NCBI RefSeq assembly: GCF_954871325.1 | Contig: NC_088777.1 | Coordinates: 49,763,366 to 49,827,365, forward strand | From: Gordionus sp. m RMFG-2023 | Taxonomy: Eukaryota > Nematomorpha > Gordioida > Chordodea > Parachordodidae | Length of the DNA: 64,000 nucleotides | Direction of reading: 5' to 3' | Part shown: piece after piece, positions 9,601-23,900 of the stretch | Position numbering within the stretch: position 1 is the first letter of the stretch | Layout: every line of letters starts with the position of its first letter | Position numbers and translations under genes: made by a program | The notes under the pieces: generated by a model | Told to the model about the DNA's origin: nothing | Databases searched by the model: none | Seen by the model: the letters and a program-made list of their open reading frames with translations, nothing else

Positions 9601-12600
9601 GGCCCGGGCCGTACAAATGATACCTCTGCAGGTCTCTGATATATATATATATACCAAATTGTAACATGCTAAACACCTGTTCAGAATGTGAGACTTACTC
9701 ACACAAACACGAAAATAGACAAGAAATCATCCTAAAAACAAATATATATGTATTTCAATGATTTTCTAGTTAGGGCACTTCAACAATTGAGAGACCATAT
9801 GTTCCCCTAATATATTACACTCATACTTTTGATTGGCCTAGACAAATGGGGAAATTGGATTTGTTTAGACTGGAAAGAACCGGTTTGATCAGTCCTCTCT
9901 CCAATTCGAACAATATCCTCCGCCATCTTCCGTTTCAGAATCATTTTTGTTTGTGTGAAGGGGGGGGGGAGAGGATTTACCTGAATTTATATATTGTTTC
10001 TGGTGTTTGTCAATTATTATTTTTTGAATCATTTACAACAAAAAAAAGGTTTGTTAGCATTTCTACGAAATAGCTCAGCAGAAATCCTCACGTATTCGGA
10101 GGATAACCTCGATTCATCCAAGATCTCGAAATCGACGAAGAGCACGTCTACCCACCTCCTAAGTGTTCACCGATTTTTGGCTCATCTATCATTGGTTCTA
10201 TCAGCTGTTTATAGATCCATTTCTTCTCCCTACGAAGAGGAAGTCATGATAGAACCCGCGGTTTTCGCCACAACGGATTCTTATATAAAAGTTTTTAATA
10301 ATTTATTGATTATTATATATATATATTACGATTTTACGATTTCCAGTAAAAAGCTATAAGATGGTCCAAATAGGTCTGGTCACTATTTACAATATTTTGA
10401 ACTTTTCCCAATACATTTGTTGTTTTTTTTAAAAATACCAAACGAGAAACAAACTATTTGTTTTCAAACATAAAAACGGAAGGAAAACAGCAAAAAAACA
10501 AAACAATAAATTAAATAAGCTTTTTAGATTTATTTAACGAAACTTTAAAAAATTAATTTTTAATATAAAAATCAGAGATCTTGCAGAGATACCATATGGC
10601 CCGGCATCGGTTCTATATTATTTGGATCTAAATCTTCCCCATATTCTTTGTTATATTTATCTTTTAATAATTATAGATAATAATGACGATTTAAAATATA
10701 TTCGGCCCAGCTAGGCCCGGGTATAAAAGATTTTATTAGGCCCAGCCCAGCTATATTTTTAAAAAAAATAAATAAAAATACCCGGGCTTAGGGCCGGGCC
10801 TTGAGATCTCTGATAAAAATTTAACCGTTAGTTTATAATTAATAAACACACATTTAATAAAAATTGGCCAAGTCACAAAATGAATCAAATTTTTACAATT
10901 ATATTTAGCATGATTGTTTGTGATAATTAGAAATTTGCGATAAACTATTAGCATTTTCTAGCATTTGTTAAACAAGCATTGTAGTCATAATTATGAAAAA
11001 AAACAACATTTGTTTACTTTTTTTTCCCCGAAAAAATAGCGTTTGTTTTTTTTCCTAAAAAACATCGTTTGTTTTTTTCCTTAAAAAAAACTCAATAAAA
11101 AACTTTAGCTACTCCTCGAGGACTGAAATCTTTGCCCAAATTGAAGAGTTTCCTATTTTAATTGCCCATCACATTATCGAATTCTAATCGATATATTATT
11201 TTTTATTTTATTTTTTTTAAAAAAAATAGAATCTCATGCGTTCCGAAAGCATTCATTTATTCATCGGCTACCTCAAATTTTTACCGGAAATTTACCAAAC
11301 CACAAGATTTTGCTCATTTTTAAGAGGTAAATTTTAATAATTTTTTTTATGAATTTTTTTCCTCCATTTTTAAAACTGGACTTATAGCATTTCCGGTTTC
11401 TAATTTTTTTTTAGAATAATAGGATTTCCTGTTCTTAAATTCTAACCCCGTTTCAGAGGTTAGGCAGTTTTTTAAGCCTAAAACTCCTGAAAGATGACTC
11501 ATTCCATCGATTAGTTATAATATTCAAATTTTTTATTTTAAAAAAATATCTAGATTTTTCTGGACTAGACTTTGAAGATAGAAGGATATGCTTGGTGCTA
11601 GCTCTGGAAAATAATTTAAACCTGAAAAATATCTTTGTAGCTTTCCTAGAGGATTCCTTGTCCTCTGCCATGTCATCTGATAATTCTAGAGATCAAGTTT
11701 TTTTTCCCTTATAAAATAAATGAAGAAAATAATGAATGAAAAAAAAAGAAGTTTTTACGACTAAAGCTATAAAAAGTGACCTGCCCAAAAATCAGTTGAT
11801 AATATTAAAATATAATATAAACTTAATCCCACCTCACATCAGGCAACTAGGAGATCCAACAGAAACACGGAAATGGGATTGAACTAAATAGAAATGGGGG
11901 AATTCTTGAACGCCTGATTGGTCGAGATCGAAAACATATTCGTATTTATTTTCTAAAGCAAGCAAGAAGTTGTAAATTGGTTAAAAAAGAAAAAACTCCC
12001 GAGATCCCATTATATATGAGCTTCTTGAGGGATTTTTTTTATAAGTAAATCATCTGGTAGAAAGATAGGTTCTCAAGGGATGGAGTTATTTTTATTGTTG
12101 TTAGAAATCTTGTCTAAATGTGATACGATGGTAAAAGGAGGATCTACCAACCTTTAAAAAAAACTAGGTCTTAATTTTGAATGAAGATACCTCTTTTAAA
12201 ACTAGGTCTTAATTTTGAATGAAGATACCTCTTTTAAAACCCGGTTATAATATTAAACGGGTTTGGTTCAAGGTAAAAAAAAATTAACTGGGTTAGGTTC
12301 GGTTCAGTTAAATTTTTTCGAACTCGGGTTTCGTTCCGGGTACAACTCGGGTTTAGGAATATTTGAATCGTATATTAAAAATTCGTAATTAAATGGACTA
12401 GACATAAATTTGGTATAATTACAAATTTAATTTAGACGTGTTATCATAACAATATCTTCCAATAAGTTGTTCGCTCATCCTCAATCCTCGCCGTTGAAAG
12501 AATGAATTTTAAATTTGATAGAAGATCTTTTTTTTCAATAACGCTAACCTATAATATTAAATATATTTATACGAAAATATAATACAAATTAACTTTGGGT

Positions 12601-15600
12601 TGCAGGAACTGGATTTTGGATAAATATTTAAATAAGGGTGCTAAGTGAAACAGAGACCTGAGAGGTACCATTTGTACCTCGGCCAATTTACAACTTCTTA
12701 GCTGCACTTCCTGAACTATCCGTGAAAACAATGGATAATTTTATTGTACCTTTTTTTAAAATTAATTTCGTCAGTTTATGTATCTTTTACAAATCAATAT
12801 AATATTACATCAATCAATCATAAAAGCAAGAATTTTTATAATACGAGTGAGGTTTTGTACTACAAATATTTTATTAATGACTCCTTCTATAAAAGATTGT
12901 TTAAAAATGGTTCCAGAAGAATTGCACTTTACATGACATGTAAAACTCTAATAGGCTTTCGATGTCAGTCATTAAAAAAGTGTCTACAATTTAATTTAAT
13001 AAAAAAATGAAAACTGACAAAAATTTGTCACAAACAATTAATAAATATATTTTAATAACAATTAATTCTATTACCAATTGCCTTTATCTTCCTAATTGAT
13101 TCTATTACACTTCCTTATTGCGATTTGGGGAAAGGGAAAAAAAACGATTTTATAGACTCGATCACGTGCTAAATTTCCCCCACCGTAAAACGGTGCCTTA
13201 TGAGTACCGTCTCTTTTATTAACGTGTTTCCTTTTAATTCGAACCTCTTCTAATTGCGCTCTGAAAATATAATAATAGCTATATTCAGACCGGTCACAAT
13301 CTTAGTATTTAAAAATAAATAAATTAGAAGTTCAACTTTTTTTTTGTTGTCGTTGAATATTAATACAGTCCCTGTCTAATTTGGGCACCGTTGGAACCAG
13401 AATGACATCTATCAATTATATTTATTTCGTTTAAAATATTAAGCTTTTTTTTTATAAATCACAGGCAATAATTATGATACTTCTTCCACATTCTCTTTCA
13501 GTAAGAAGAATCAGAAATTTTTCCATTTTGTCTTCTTTATTAATTTGTTCTATTTGACATAAATAAGTATTTTTTTAAAAAAAGATGATAAAATTTTTAA
13601 ATATAAATGAATGAATGCTACAAAAGAAACAACAAATGCCCGCTTTATAAAGGGTTATTTAAAAAATCTGCCCACTTTTTTTTTCAAAGTATAGATACAT
13701 TTGTACAATTTATCAAGGCATTTTTTTTTTAAATAGCAGCTAAATAGAAATTTTAATTGAAACCCATAATTTTGTTCAAATTAAGGATTTGCCCTCCCTT
13801 TTTATTCAGAGCCCAAATTAGACGAGTCAAGCAAAATAAAGAAAAAAGCTTTACTCCGCATTCATTCACAGTTACCGAATTAGCGGCGAAATTGTTAGTC
13901 ACGAATTTGTCCCGCGAATCGCTAACTATGAATGAGAGGGGTTAGATGATTTTTTTTATATATTATCTTATCTTTAGCTACTGGGCGCTCTTGATTGGAT
14001 ACTCATTCCATCTTATTGCGAGGAATCGCTCCTTCAACATTTTCCGCTTTATTCCACCATGATAGCCAATATTTTAACGCGGAAATTTTTACGTAATTTT
14101 TGTTTTTTTTTATTTCCTTTTTTTTCCCCTATTACACACCCCACTTCCCGTTGCATTCTCCTTAATTCAGCCATTTTGAATAAATTAACCATCTGTTCGA
14201 AATGATGAAACTTTATTTTTTTTTAAATTAAACGTGGATGGCTGTATTTCTCTTAGTTAGAGTTAATATGGTAAAAGAACGTCAATCATATAGCTTAAAA
14301 CTCATAAATAATCGCGCATATATTACTTTTTAAAAAAAACTGGGGTATAAAGTTGGCGATGATATGGAATCGGCGAGAGGCGTGTTATCCAAGCTTCCCA
14401 AAGATGCCAACGACAGAATAGCTAGCCAATACGAAAATGATGTTGGAAAGGTATACATATTTTTACATGTTTGAGTAAATAATTGTAGCGATCACTTTTC
14501 ACTGCAATTTTTCCGCTCACAAAACATTATTGTCGATTTTAGCCGCTATCCATACCCATATGGGAACGTGTACTAATTAGTATAACCTTCTTTCACATTA
14601 ATTAAGGGCTAATTTTGGGAAAACGAATTACCCACCGCGAAAGCGCAAATTATTGAAATGATTGTTATTCAAAACTGGCCGCAAGGGGCGGACCACCCAC
14701 CATTTCCACAGGGGAGCTAAGTGTCCGATTGATAGAAAATAAATCCAAAATACTACAGTTACAATCCACATACTGTATAGCCAGCCATGCACCAATCTAT
14801 TTCTTGTACACGAATTTATGTGAAAATTATCAGTTTAACGCTTGTAAGCTGCGAGTGGAGCTCTATAACAAAATTAAAGTGAATAGAATAATAGACTGAG
14901 CCCTAAAATTGGTGAAGAACAAAACAGGAGCTTTTTTCTGCTTGTGTAGGTCGTGTTTAATAAACCCAATATTTTAGCCCAAAAAAAATATTACTCATGT
15001 CTCCTGGAGATTTTATTCATAGATAAGCAGAAAGGTTTGGACATCTGTTAACGAAAATCTCGAGGCTTGCACAATATTTTTCGGCTAAAATATTGGGTTA
15101 AACCGTTTAACAACACTAGTCGGGTTGTAGGCTTATAACACCAGCAAGTTTTTTTTAATCGTTAGATAGCTTATAAGGGAAGACATTTTTTTTTGTTTGT
15201 AAACATTAATGTATACTTTTATAAACTCAATATTTTTTTTTATCGTTAGATAAATATAAGAGAAGACATTTTTTTTTGTTTGTAAACATTAAATAATCTT
15301 TTATAAACACCAGCAAGATTTTTTTTAATCGTTAAATAGCTTATAAGGGAAGACATTTTTTTTTGTTTGTAAACATTAAATTATACTTTTATAAACATAT
15401 TCTTATTTGCTTTTTTTTTTAAATTCTAGAGTGAAAAAATAATGTTAGGTTTTGAAATTCGATAGAATATTAAAAATTTTTAAAAAACAGGAAACTCTCG
15501 TTGAATCGCGATTGGAAGAGACCCCTCGTGTACCCAGCATCGTAAAGAACATATTGGGCGAAAATTTTGGATACGCACAATACATCGTGAGAAATTATAT

Positions 15601-18600
15601 ATACTAATTCTTTCTTTATTTCTTTCTTTCTATATTTTACCAACGCGGTATATTTTATAAAAAGAAAACTCATTTTTCTAATTTGTTTTTATTAAGAGTA
15701 AATAAATCTCTTAATATTTTCTTATGTATCATATAGTAAAGATTACTGATTAGTACTGAAATTTCGGAACTGAATCCAGAACTCCTCCTCATCTAATAAG
15801 CAGTCTTGGCTGCAACTTATTTTGCAGCCAACATGGATTACATCATGTTCCTTGTTTTAGCGGAAGTAAGATCCTTCCGAGTGATTTATCTGCCAAATTC
15901 CTTATCCTTTTTTTAAGATACTAATTAACGTTATAAAAGCCCTAACGGGCATAAAATAAGGTGTGGCAGAGGAAAATATTAAAAATTTCTTATTTGTCTT
16001 TAGGTATTATAACTTGCAGTGTAGTTAAAAGATACTTTTTAAATGGATCTAGATTCAGATACATCACCTTAAATGTATTTAGACACAGATATTATTTTTT
16101 AAATGTATCTAGATATAGATACAATTATTATTATTATACTTGTATACAGGCTTCGCCGTTGTTCTCGAACAGAAACTCTCATTAGAGCACAAAATACGCG
16201 AACAACATTTTAATATTTTGTATAAAAAATGTCTATACCCCCCTTATTTTTATCGTTTTTTTGAACAAGTTGTCGTCCAATAAATTTATTTGCTTAAAAA
16301 TGATTTTGTGCATCAATTGATATTGTTTTTAATAATTAATGGGCGTCATAACTAAGCAAGGATTTATATATTTCTTTATATGATAAAAATATTCTTCACA
16401 ATCTTGAGCATAATATCTATAGATAAAAAATAATATTTAATCAATATTTATATATATTTTTTCATATGTAAGTTTAAATTTTATATATATATTTTTTCAT
16501 ATGTAAGTTTAAATTTTATATATATATTTATTATATTAGTCTAAATATTTTTAGTATCTAGATACAAATACTGCATTTTTGTATTTAGATACTTTAACAA
16601 CTCTGATAACTTGTATCTGCTCGCGATTTATTTCGTTTTACGTGTTAAAGCGAGGTTTTCAACAACACTACTAACCTTGTATTGTATGTAATAATAAGTG
16701 AATTCGTAACTTTTTAACCACGTCAATCATTTTTGGAGAAACGTTAATTAATGTCAGAAAAAGTATTTGCAGTTAATGAATACTAAAAAAATTTTGGTTA
16801 ACGATATATTCTGACACTTACATAGGCCCGGTTCAATGTTTTATTGGGACGATTTTTCTTTCTATAAGGTTCAGATTTATTTTTATGTTACACGAGGATG
16901 ATCGAAATATATTTCATTATAGGCGCCTACTCAGGAATTCGCTGTAATGGAGTGTGGTTATGATAATTAAATTTATTTATAAAAAATTAATTCTAGGAGT
17001 CATTTAATAATAACTTGAACTTCGTAAATTTATTAAGACTAGTGTGACTACTGTCGCTAAACGGTTCGATTTGAGTCCGGTTTTGAAAGCGGCGAACTCT
17101 ATACTATATCCCAAAAAATATAATTTCAACCCTGAAGATTTTGCTCCTGGATGACAAAGGTTTGGACATCTAACTAAATCTCAAGGTTTAAGGCAATATT
17201 TTTTGCGGCTAAAATCTTGAGTTAGCCGTTTTTGGAAAATTGGCTCAAATCGAACCGGTTAACAATACTTACTATTTGACTATCGAATATCGACAATCTC
17301 TAATACGCAAATTCAAATTTGTTTCATAATTTATAGACAAAAAAAATGTTTTTAAAAATACAAATATTTTTTTTTGATATATGATTAATTTATTTTTTGC
17401 GATCGAAAAGGAGTCCATCCATTCCTTCGACCAATGGCTGGAACACTACCAAAAATCTGAAAATTTATCTGCGAAATTCGAATCCTTATTGGATCGCGAA
17501 AAGACGATAGTCGATATCGCCATCGGGTTGCAAGAACGAGTGGCCGCGGAAACGGAACGGAAAAATTTGAGAGCGGAGGCGGATAAATGGCTCAATAATT
17601 TTAGGATCAAAACTGAGGTAATATATATTTTAATATATACCATTCATAATTTTTTTTTATTACAATATCATTTTTTTTACAGAACACGGCCGAAATTTTA
17701 TTTTCCATCGTGAATTTCCCCACCAAAGCCGGATGGTTAACTGATGACGTCGAAGATGAGTCACTACCCGACGATAAAGTTTTCTATATTTCTTTCTGAA
17801 AAAATTAAACTGTTTTTTATTTATTTTAATAGTTTTTCGGAGTTTTTTCATAAAATATATTTTATTTCAAAATCTTAGAAAAAAAAAAAATTTACATGTT
17901 TTGAAAAGGTGTGGAAATATCAACTGAGTTATTTCTTTTAGTCATCTGCCATCGAGGCTAATTTTTCAAGGCCGGCCCTAAATTTTTATCCGGCCCGAAT
18001 TTATTTAAATATAGAAATTAATCGTTGTAATTACTCAAAATAAAAGATATATATGTGTTATATGGCGTCTACTTTCTATAAATAAAATCAAAATAATTTT
18101 TATTTTCATATAAAATTCAACATTAAAATTGATAAATTCAGATATATTTTATAAAAATTTCCAAGGCCCGACCTGCCCGGTCCGGGCCTACTTTTGCATA
18201 TATCTAATTTTTCTTATTTTATTATACAATAGATTGTATTTTTCCGAAATAAAAATTAAAATATCAAAATGTAATAAATTAAAAAAAAATAAGATTACAA
18301 TAAAATATTATAATTAATTCTTGTTGCACATAATGGTATTTTTTTTTAAAAAAATATAATCATAATTAATTCAAATGATTATGTGAGGAAGAAGAAAAAA
18401 AAATTCTAAATAATTAAGGGAAGAGAAAAGATCTAGATTATTCCGGCTGCTCGGGGAATGAGCGCATGAAACATATGAAATTAGATTTTATAATCTGAAT
18501 TTCTGTGCGTTGACGTAAGTAAGACGCCTTCTTTTGGGTCTCCTGATTTAGCTCTCAAGGCTCTGCCAAGCTTTTTAATTAGGTTAAGATCCTAGCTTCC

Positions 18601-20875
18601 AAAGGATGTTAATGTTGTAGTGACAACTGGTACGAATTTATATTCATCAGGAATATCCATATATTTGTTCGTTTTAAAATCTTCTATGTATTTTAAAATG
18701 TCCTTATTCATGTTGGAGGGTGAGAGGGGGTCAACGCAGGAGAAATTCAATGCTAGAAATCGGCCATTCTTATAAGGAATTTGTGTAATTCCATTGGGTC
18801 GTCTCCCATCAGTAAAGAGACCTGGGGGTTCCTAAGTGGCAGGAAATCCAGCGGACTGTAAAACACTTTTTATGAGAGCATTGCATCTGTTATGTCGGAT
18901 TGAACGTCCACTGCTAAAGATGCATTGGAGGCAATGACGGTCAGTTTGACTTACTGGCTTCTTGCACTTGGCGCACTCATATGAGATTGAGACTGTCACA
19001 TTTAAACGAATGGCTACTGCAAAGTTGAATTCCTGGTTTGTCAGCTCGGGGTAAAATTTTTTAGAGGGAGTGGCGTCTAGGTATTTATATCCAGAATCTT
19101 GGTTGAGAGAAGCTAATAAGGCATGATCTTCAGATAGCAGGGTCGAAGTAATTGTCAGCTCACCTCTAAATTTCCCAACTGCCACGCCTTTTAAAAGGTT
19201 ATGGCCGAAGAACTAACACATCTTGGCTCACCAGTTTGAGTTAACTTAGCGGTTGAAGCCTTTTTCCAAGCTACTTCTAATAATTTAAACAATATGGAGG
19301 CTACTCATACAGCCTCACACACTTAAATCTTTTTTTTTAATTAAAAATTTCTTCAATATACCGAATATCCTCTAGGCTTTACGGTCAACGGCTATTTTTA
19401 AATATCCTGAACCTTTAAAAGCATGAATCCATAATAGAAAAAATAATCACCCATATTAGTGATTTCATCTCATCTAGATTGGCAAGTTCCAAAATAATAA
19501 CTCATCATTTACTATCCTTGCCAGATGCGCTACTTGACGAAGCTTATATCACATGGAAAGTCTCAGTCGGCGATGAATGCCAACCTCCAGCCTCCCATAA
19601 ACAAAAGGATTGGGATAATCCGATGATTGTATAGTCCGTTTATTACCTCTTTTAGACCCTGCTATCTTAAGATCAAGCCTTATTAGCCTCTCTCAACCAA
19701 GGTTCTGGATATGAATATCTAGACGCCATTCCCTTTAAAACTCGAGCTGTCTAACTAAGAATTCAGCTTTGCAGTAGCCATTCGCTTAAATGTGACTGCC
19801 TCAGTCTCATATGATTGCGCCAAGTGTAAGAAGCCAGTAAGTCAAACTGGCTGTCATTGTCTCCAATGCATCTTTAGCAGTCGTTCAATCTGACATAACA
19901 GATGCAATGCTCTCTTAAAACAGACAGTCCGTTGGGTTTCTATGTTTATAAACTATATTTTAAAAAAAATAGTTTATGATAGACATGTAAAAAATATATA
20001 TAAAATTATATTAACAATCTGCAATACCTTTTATAGAAAAAAATATAATACTTAAAAGAGCAGTAATAAGTAATATACAGAAAATATAGAACTATTACAA
20101 TATAATTACTCAATTTTACTGCCTTTTTGATTCAGGGTTTGGTTGGCCGATGATTCCAAATAACCTCCCCCCCCCCTAACTTTTGTGATTCCGTGCTTTC
20201 TCGAGGGATATGTTTACTCACACTATTCGCCAACACCGCGATCATATTCACAACAATATAAAACAAAGTTTACGAGCTTTGTCCCCGCGTGCCTGAGGTA
20301 AAATTGTATGTCCCAATATGTCTCCTCCAGTGGAACTCTAAATCCGCCCTACGCCAGTGACGTCGACCCATTCACTTCCAATAATTAAAATATATACAAT
20401 AATTTAATTATAAATGGATACTGACTATGTAAGCTTGCCCAAGGAGGTACCATCCCATGAGATTTTAATGACGCAATCGATTCGTAACCCTCCGCCATGT
20501 TTGAGGGTCCGACCATTTTTACTTTTCGAGAAAGTAATATATAGCCGTCTATTAATCCTACTTCTTGAACTATGAAGTATTACGCGCAACTGAGATGAAT
20601 TTAAAGATCTCTTATGAACTTTCTAATTTCATTCCGATCCGTTTTTATATTTTTCAGCCTCCTTCCGGTCTTTGTATTAATTTTTTTGTGTTCCCATGAG
20701 GGGAAAAAATGGGAAGAAATTTTGATCATTCCAAATTTAGAAGAAAAAAAACTATATATTTTAATCATGATCTAAACTTATTATGTATTTACCTTCTAAA
20801 AAATAAATAGACATTGTTTTTGCAGCTCTATACCCTAATTCTATCGTAAAGAAAGAATGGGAAGTTTCTTTCTTT

Positions 20876-20927
<52 letters not shown>

Positions 20928-23900
20928 TAAACCAAAAAAAAATTTATTAACGATGCCCTGCATTCATAGTTAGCCTCCGCGAATTCTCGCTAACTGTGAA
21001 TGAAGGATGAGTGATAAATAATAATATGTATTTTTTTTCCACCTTTTCTTCAATTCTTTCAAAAATATCCACATCGAACCAAAAGTTAGTTCCCGCTTCC
21101 ATTGCTAACCTCATGTCAAAAGATCCTGACAGATGCTCCGACCTCTGCGCTCTCAAGCAGGATTTATACCCCCGAGTGGTGAGCCTGCTGGTTCAGGTAC
21201 TAAGATCCGCTAAGGCTTATTCCGTCGCCCCTCTTTACCCCTCGGCCGAAAACAATGAAATCTTAGAAGGGAATCGACACGAGGACAACGTGGACTACGA
21301 CGAAAAATTGGCTCAAGTAACGAACGTTTTGTTGGAAAGGAGAGTCTTTGTGGGTACTGACTCGACTAGAAATGCGGGCGGAATTACTCGAGAAGATATT
21401 ACGGAGAGTGTGAGTTCTTGACTTTTGTTTTAAACGATAATTAATACTTATAAGCTTAATTAATCGTGGAAGCATAAATAAAAAATCATAGAAAATGTGT
21501 TTGTTTCGCCGAGCAAATATTACCTAAGCATCGAGATTTCGTTTTAAAATGGCGGTAGGCCCTCTTCTGGCCTCATCTGGAGGCTTAGGCAATATTTGTT
21601 AGGTGATCTCTTGATTTAGTAGTTTTTGTTAGAATAAACTGAACCCAGGTTTTTAAAAAAACACTGATAATGTAAAATATATCAAGATGATTAAAGAAAA
21701 TAATCACGTGCATTAATTTTGCAATTAAAATTACCCTATTAAAAGTGCCTTTTAAGCCGTTAGCCCAAGATTGTCATATTAAAGAACGGGTGGAGTGGGG
21801 GGTTATACGGCAAATTTATGCTTATATATTTATTTTAAATTTTTTTTAAGTATGTAACGAGAGACCTTTGAAGGTTGAATTTTTTTCTACTCTTGCCCGA
21901 TTTTTAATTTTATAAATTCCCATTTTAGGTCCTGTCCGGATATTAAGAGTCTAGATTTCCTGGATACTTTAGGCTGAGTTCTGGTAATTCTAAATAGGGT
22001 GATTAAGCTTTAAGTTTTATAATATGCATGTCCAAGTGAAGTTCTTGCAAAATTACCGACCTAACAGGAGTTTTTTTTGGACGATTTGAATCTGGTGAGG
22101 GGGGGGAGGGTGAGCAGCTTTAGGAATACGAGATAAGGTTGCGATTGATATACAATATTTTGGTTCTATCATTTTAAAATGTATAGGCGAAAGAGTGTGA
22201 GTTTATATTTGCCTTAAAATAAAAAAAGAAATAAGTGGCTTAGAGTTGAATGGGAGATGTGAATAGAAAGCTTCTACGAGTTATGAGGGAGCCATATTTA
22301 GGCTGTGCCAATTGATCCTTGCTGCACTTCAAAGTATCGTGGCGTTATGGATCATGATTGGTTCAACTTAGCTGACAGTATTTCGAAATTCCCTTAAACT
22401 TTTTCAAAATCGTTGAGATAAGAAATTGATAAAGTTTATTTTAAAATTTTTGATAGTTTATTTTGGTATTGATTTGTTTGGCATCTGGTCTAAAATTAAA
22501 TCGTAATGATGAGCTTTCCAAATTAATTTTATATGTATCATATCATTTTTATCTATATTCTAGTATTTTTTTAAAACTCACCCTAACCAAGAAATGATGC
22601 AAATCATAAGAATTTATTTTTTAAGTCCAAGTTTTTCTGGATTAACCATTTATCTAGAATTTTCACTTGCGATGGGCAACTTTAAAATTTCAAAAAATCT
22701 CATTTTATGGGATATTGACTCCAGCTTTTGTAAGATAAATATACCCTAATTATGAGACAATTACACCGTAAATTTTCGCGAATTTTATCATTTATTTGGT
22801 TATTATTAATTATATGTAACTTGTTACAGTTACAGGTCTATTTAAAAAGTAACTAGTTACATTAAAAATTTTCCAGTAATAGGTTTTACTTTTAACAACA
22901 CCAGTTATAAAAAATTGAATAGATCTATAAAGTTCAGCTGCAAAATTTATCTGGAATAGGGGAAGTAAGTTTTTTTTAGCAGATGTTTGGAACGAAGTTT
23001 TCAGATTTAAAATTTTCATTTGGTAAATTATTTGAAAATTGAGAGATTCCAATTTCTCAGTAATCCCATTCTCTCAAACTTACGAGTACGACTTATCAAA
23101 CAACATTCTACGAAATCATAATCAACCATCTGGAAGCTTGCCAGTGTAGACACTATATTTATATTAATCGACAAAATATTGATTGGGTATTAATATCAGA
23201 TTCCAAAAAATAATCTAGATGAAAAGGTAGGGTGTCAAACCGAACCGACCAGCTGAAATAAATTGGTATAATTTTTCGAACCGTAACCGAACTGTTATAA
23301 GAATATTTCGAAAAGGAGAAATCTGAAAACGGTTATTAATACTGGTCCAACTGGTTCAAAGCAGTTTTTGAGATTATATTTATTTATGAATGATTGGCAT
23401 ACTAAAAAAAAATATAGATTTTTTTATTCTTTAATTCCTACAAATTTATATGGATATGATGTTATGTTGCGAAATTTCTTATTCATTGTTTTATAATAAA
23501 AATTCATTTTTTCTTTAAATTTTTTTGTTTCATTTCTATTAACTTCCATATTTTGTTATATTTTGAAAGAATATTTTTTTGTTTGATTTTTTTATTCTTT
23601 AAAAATTTTTTTAAAAAAATAATTTTTTACGTTATTTTGGGCCAATTAAAAATAAAATATAATCATGGCGCGATCATAAAAAAAATATTCAAGTTAAAAA
23701 TAACCCGTTATAACCAAAAAGAACCGGTTATAAATTTATTCAAAAATAACCGAAATTGAAATATATTTGCAACTTTCAATTGCCGATCCTGAACAAACCC
23801 ATAATTTGCAAAAAAACTGATCGAAATATGGAAAGAAATTAATCATGATCAAGGTGTCTTAGCGCAATGTTTAGCGGTTATGCTCCATTTCGTTTTTTTA

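Noticed and set aside
15138-15400. CRISPR-like array
   Set aside because: The units abut without unique spacers of constant length, and the genome is eukaryotic; it is a simple tandem repeat.
17660-17851. 63-codon - strand open frame
   Set aside because: It is the antisense of the NUP107 exon at 17683-17778 and its flanks.
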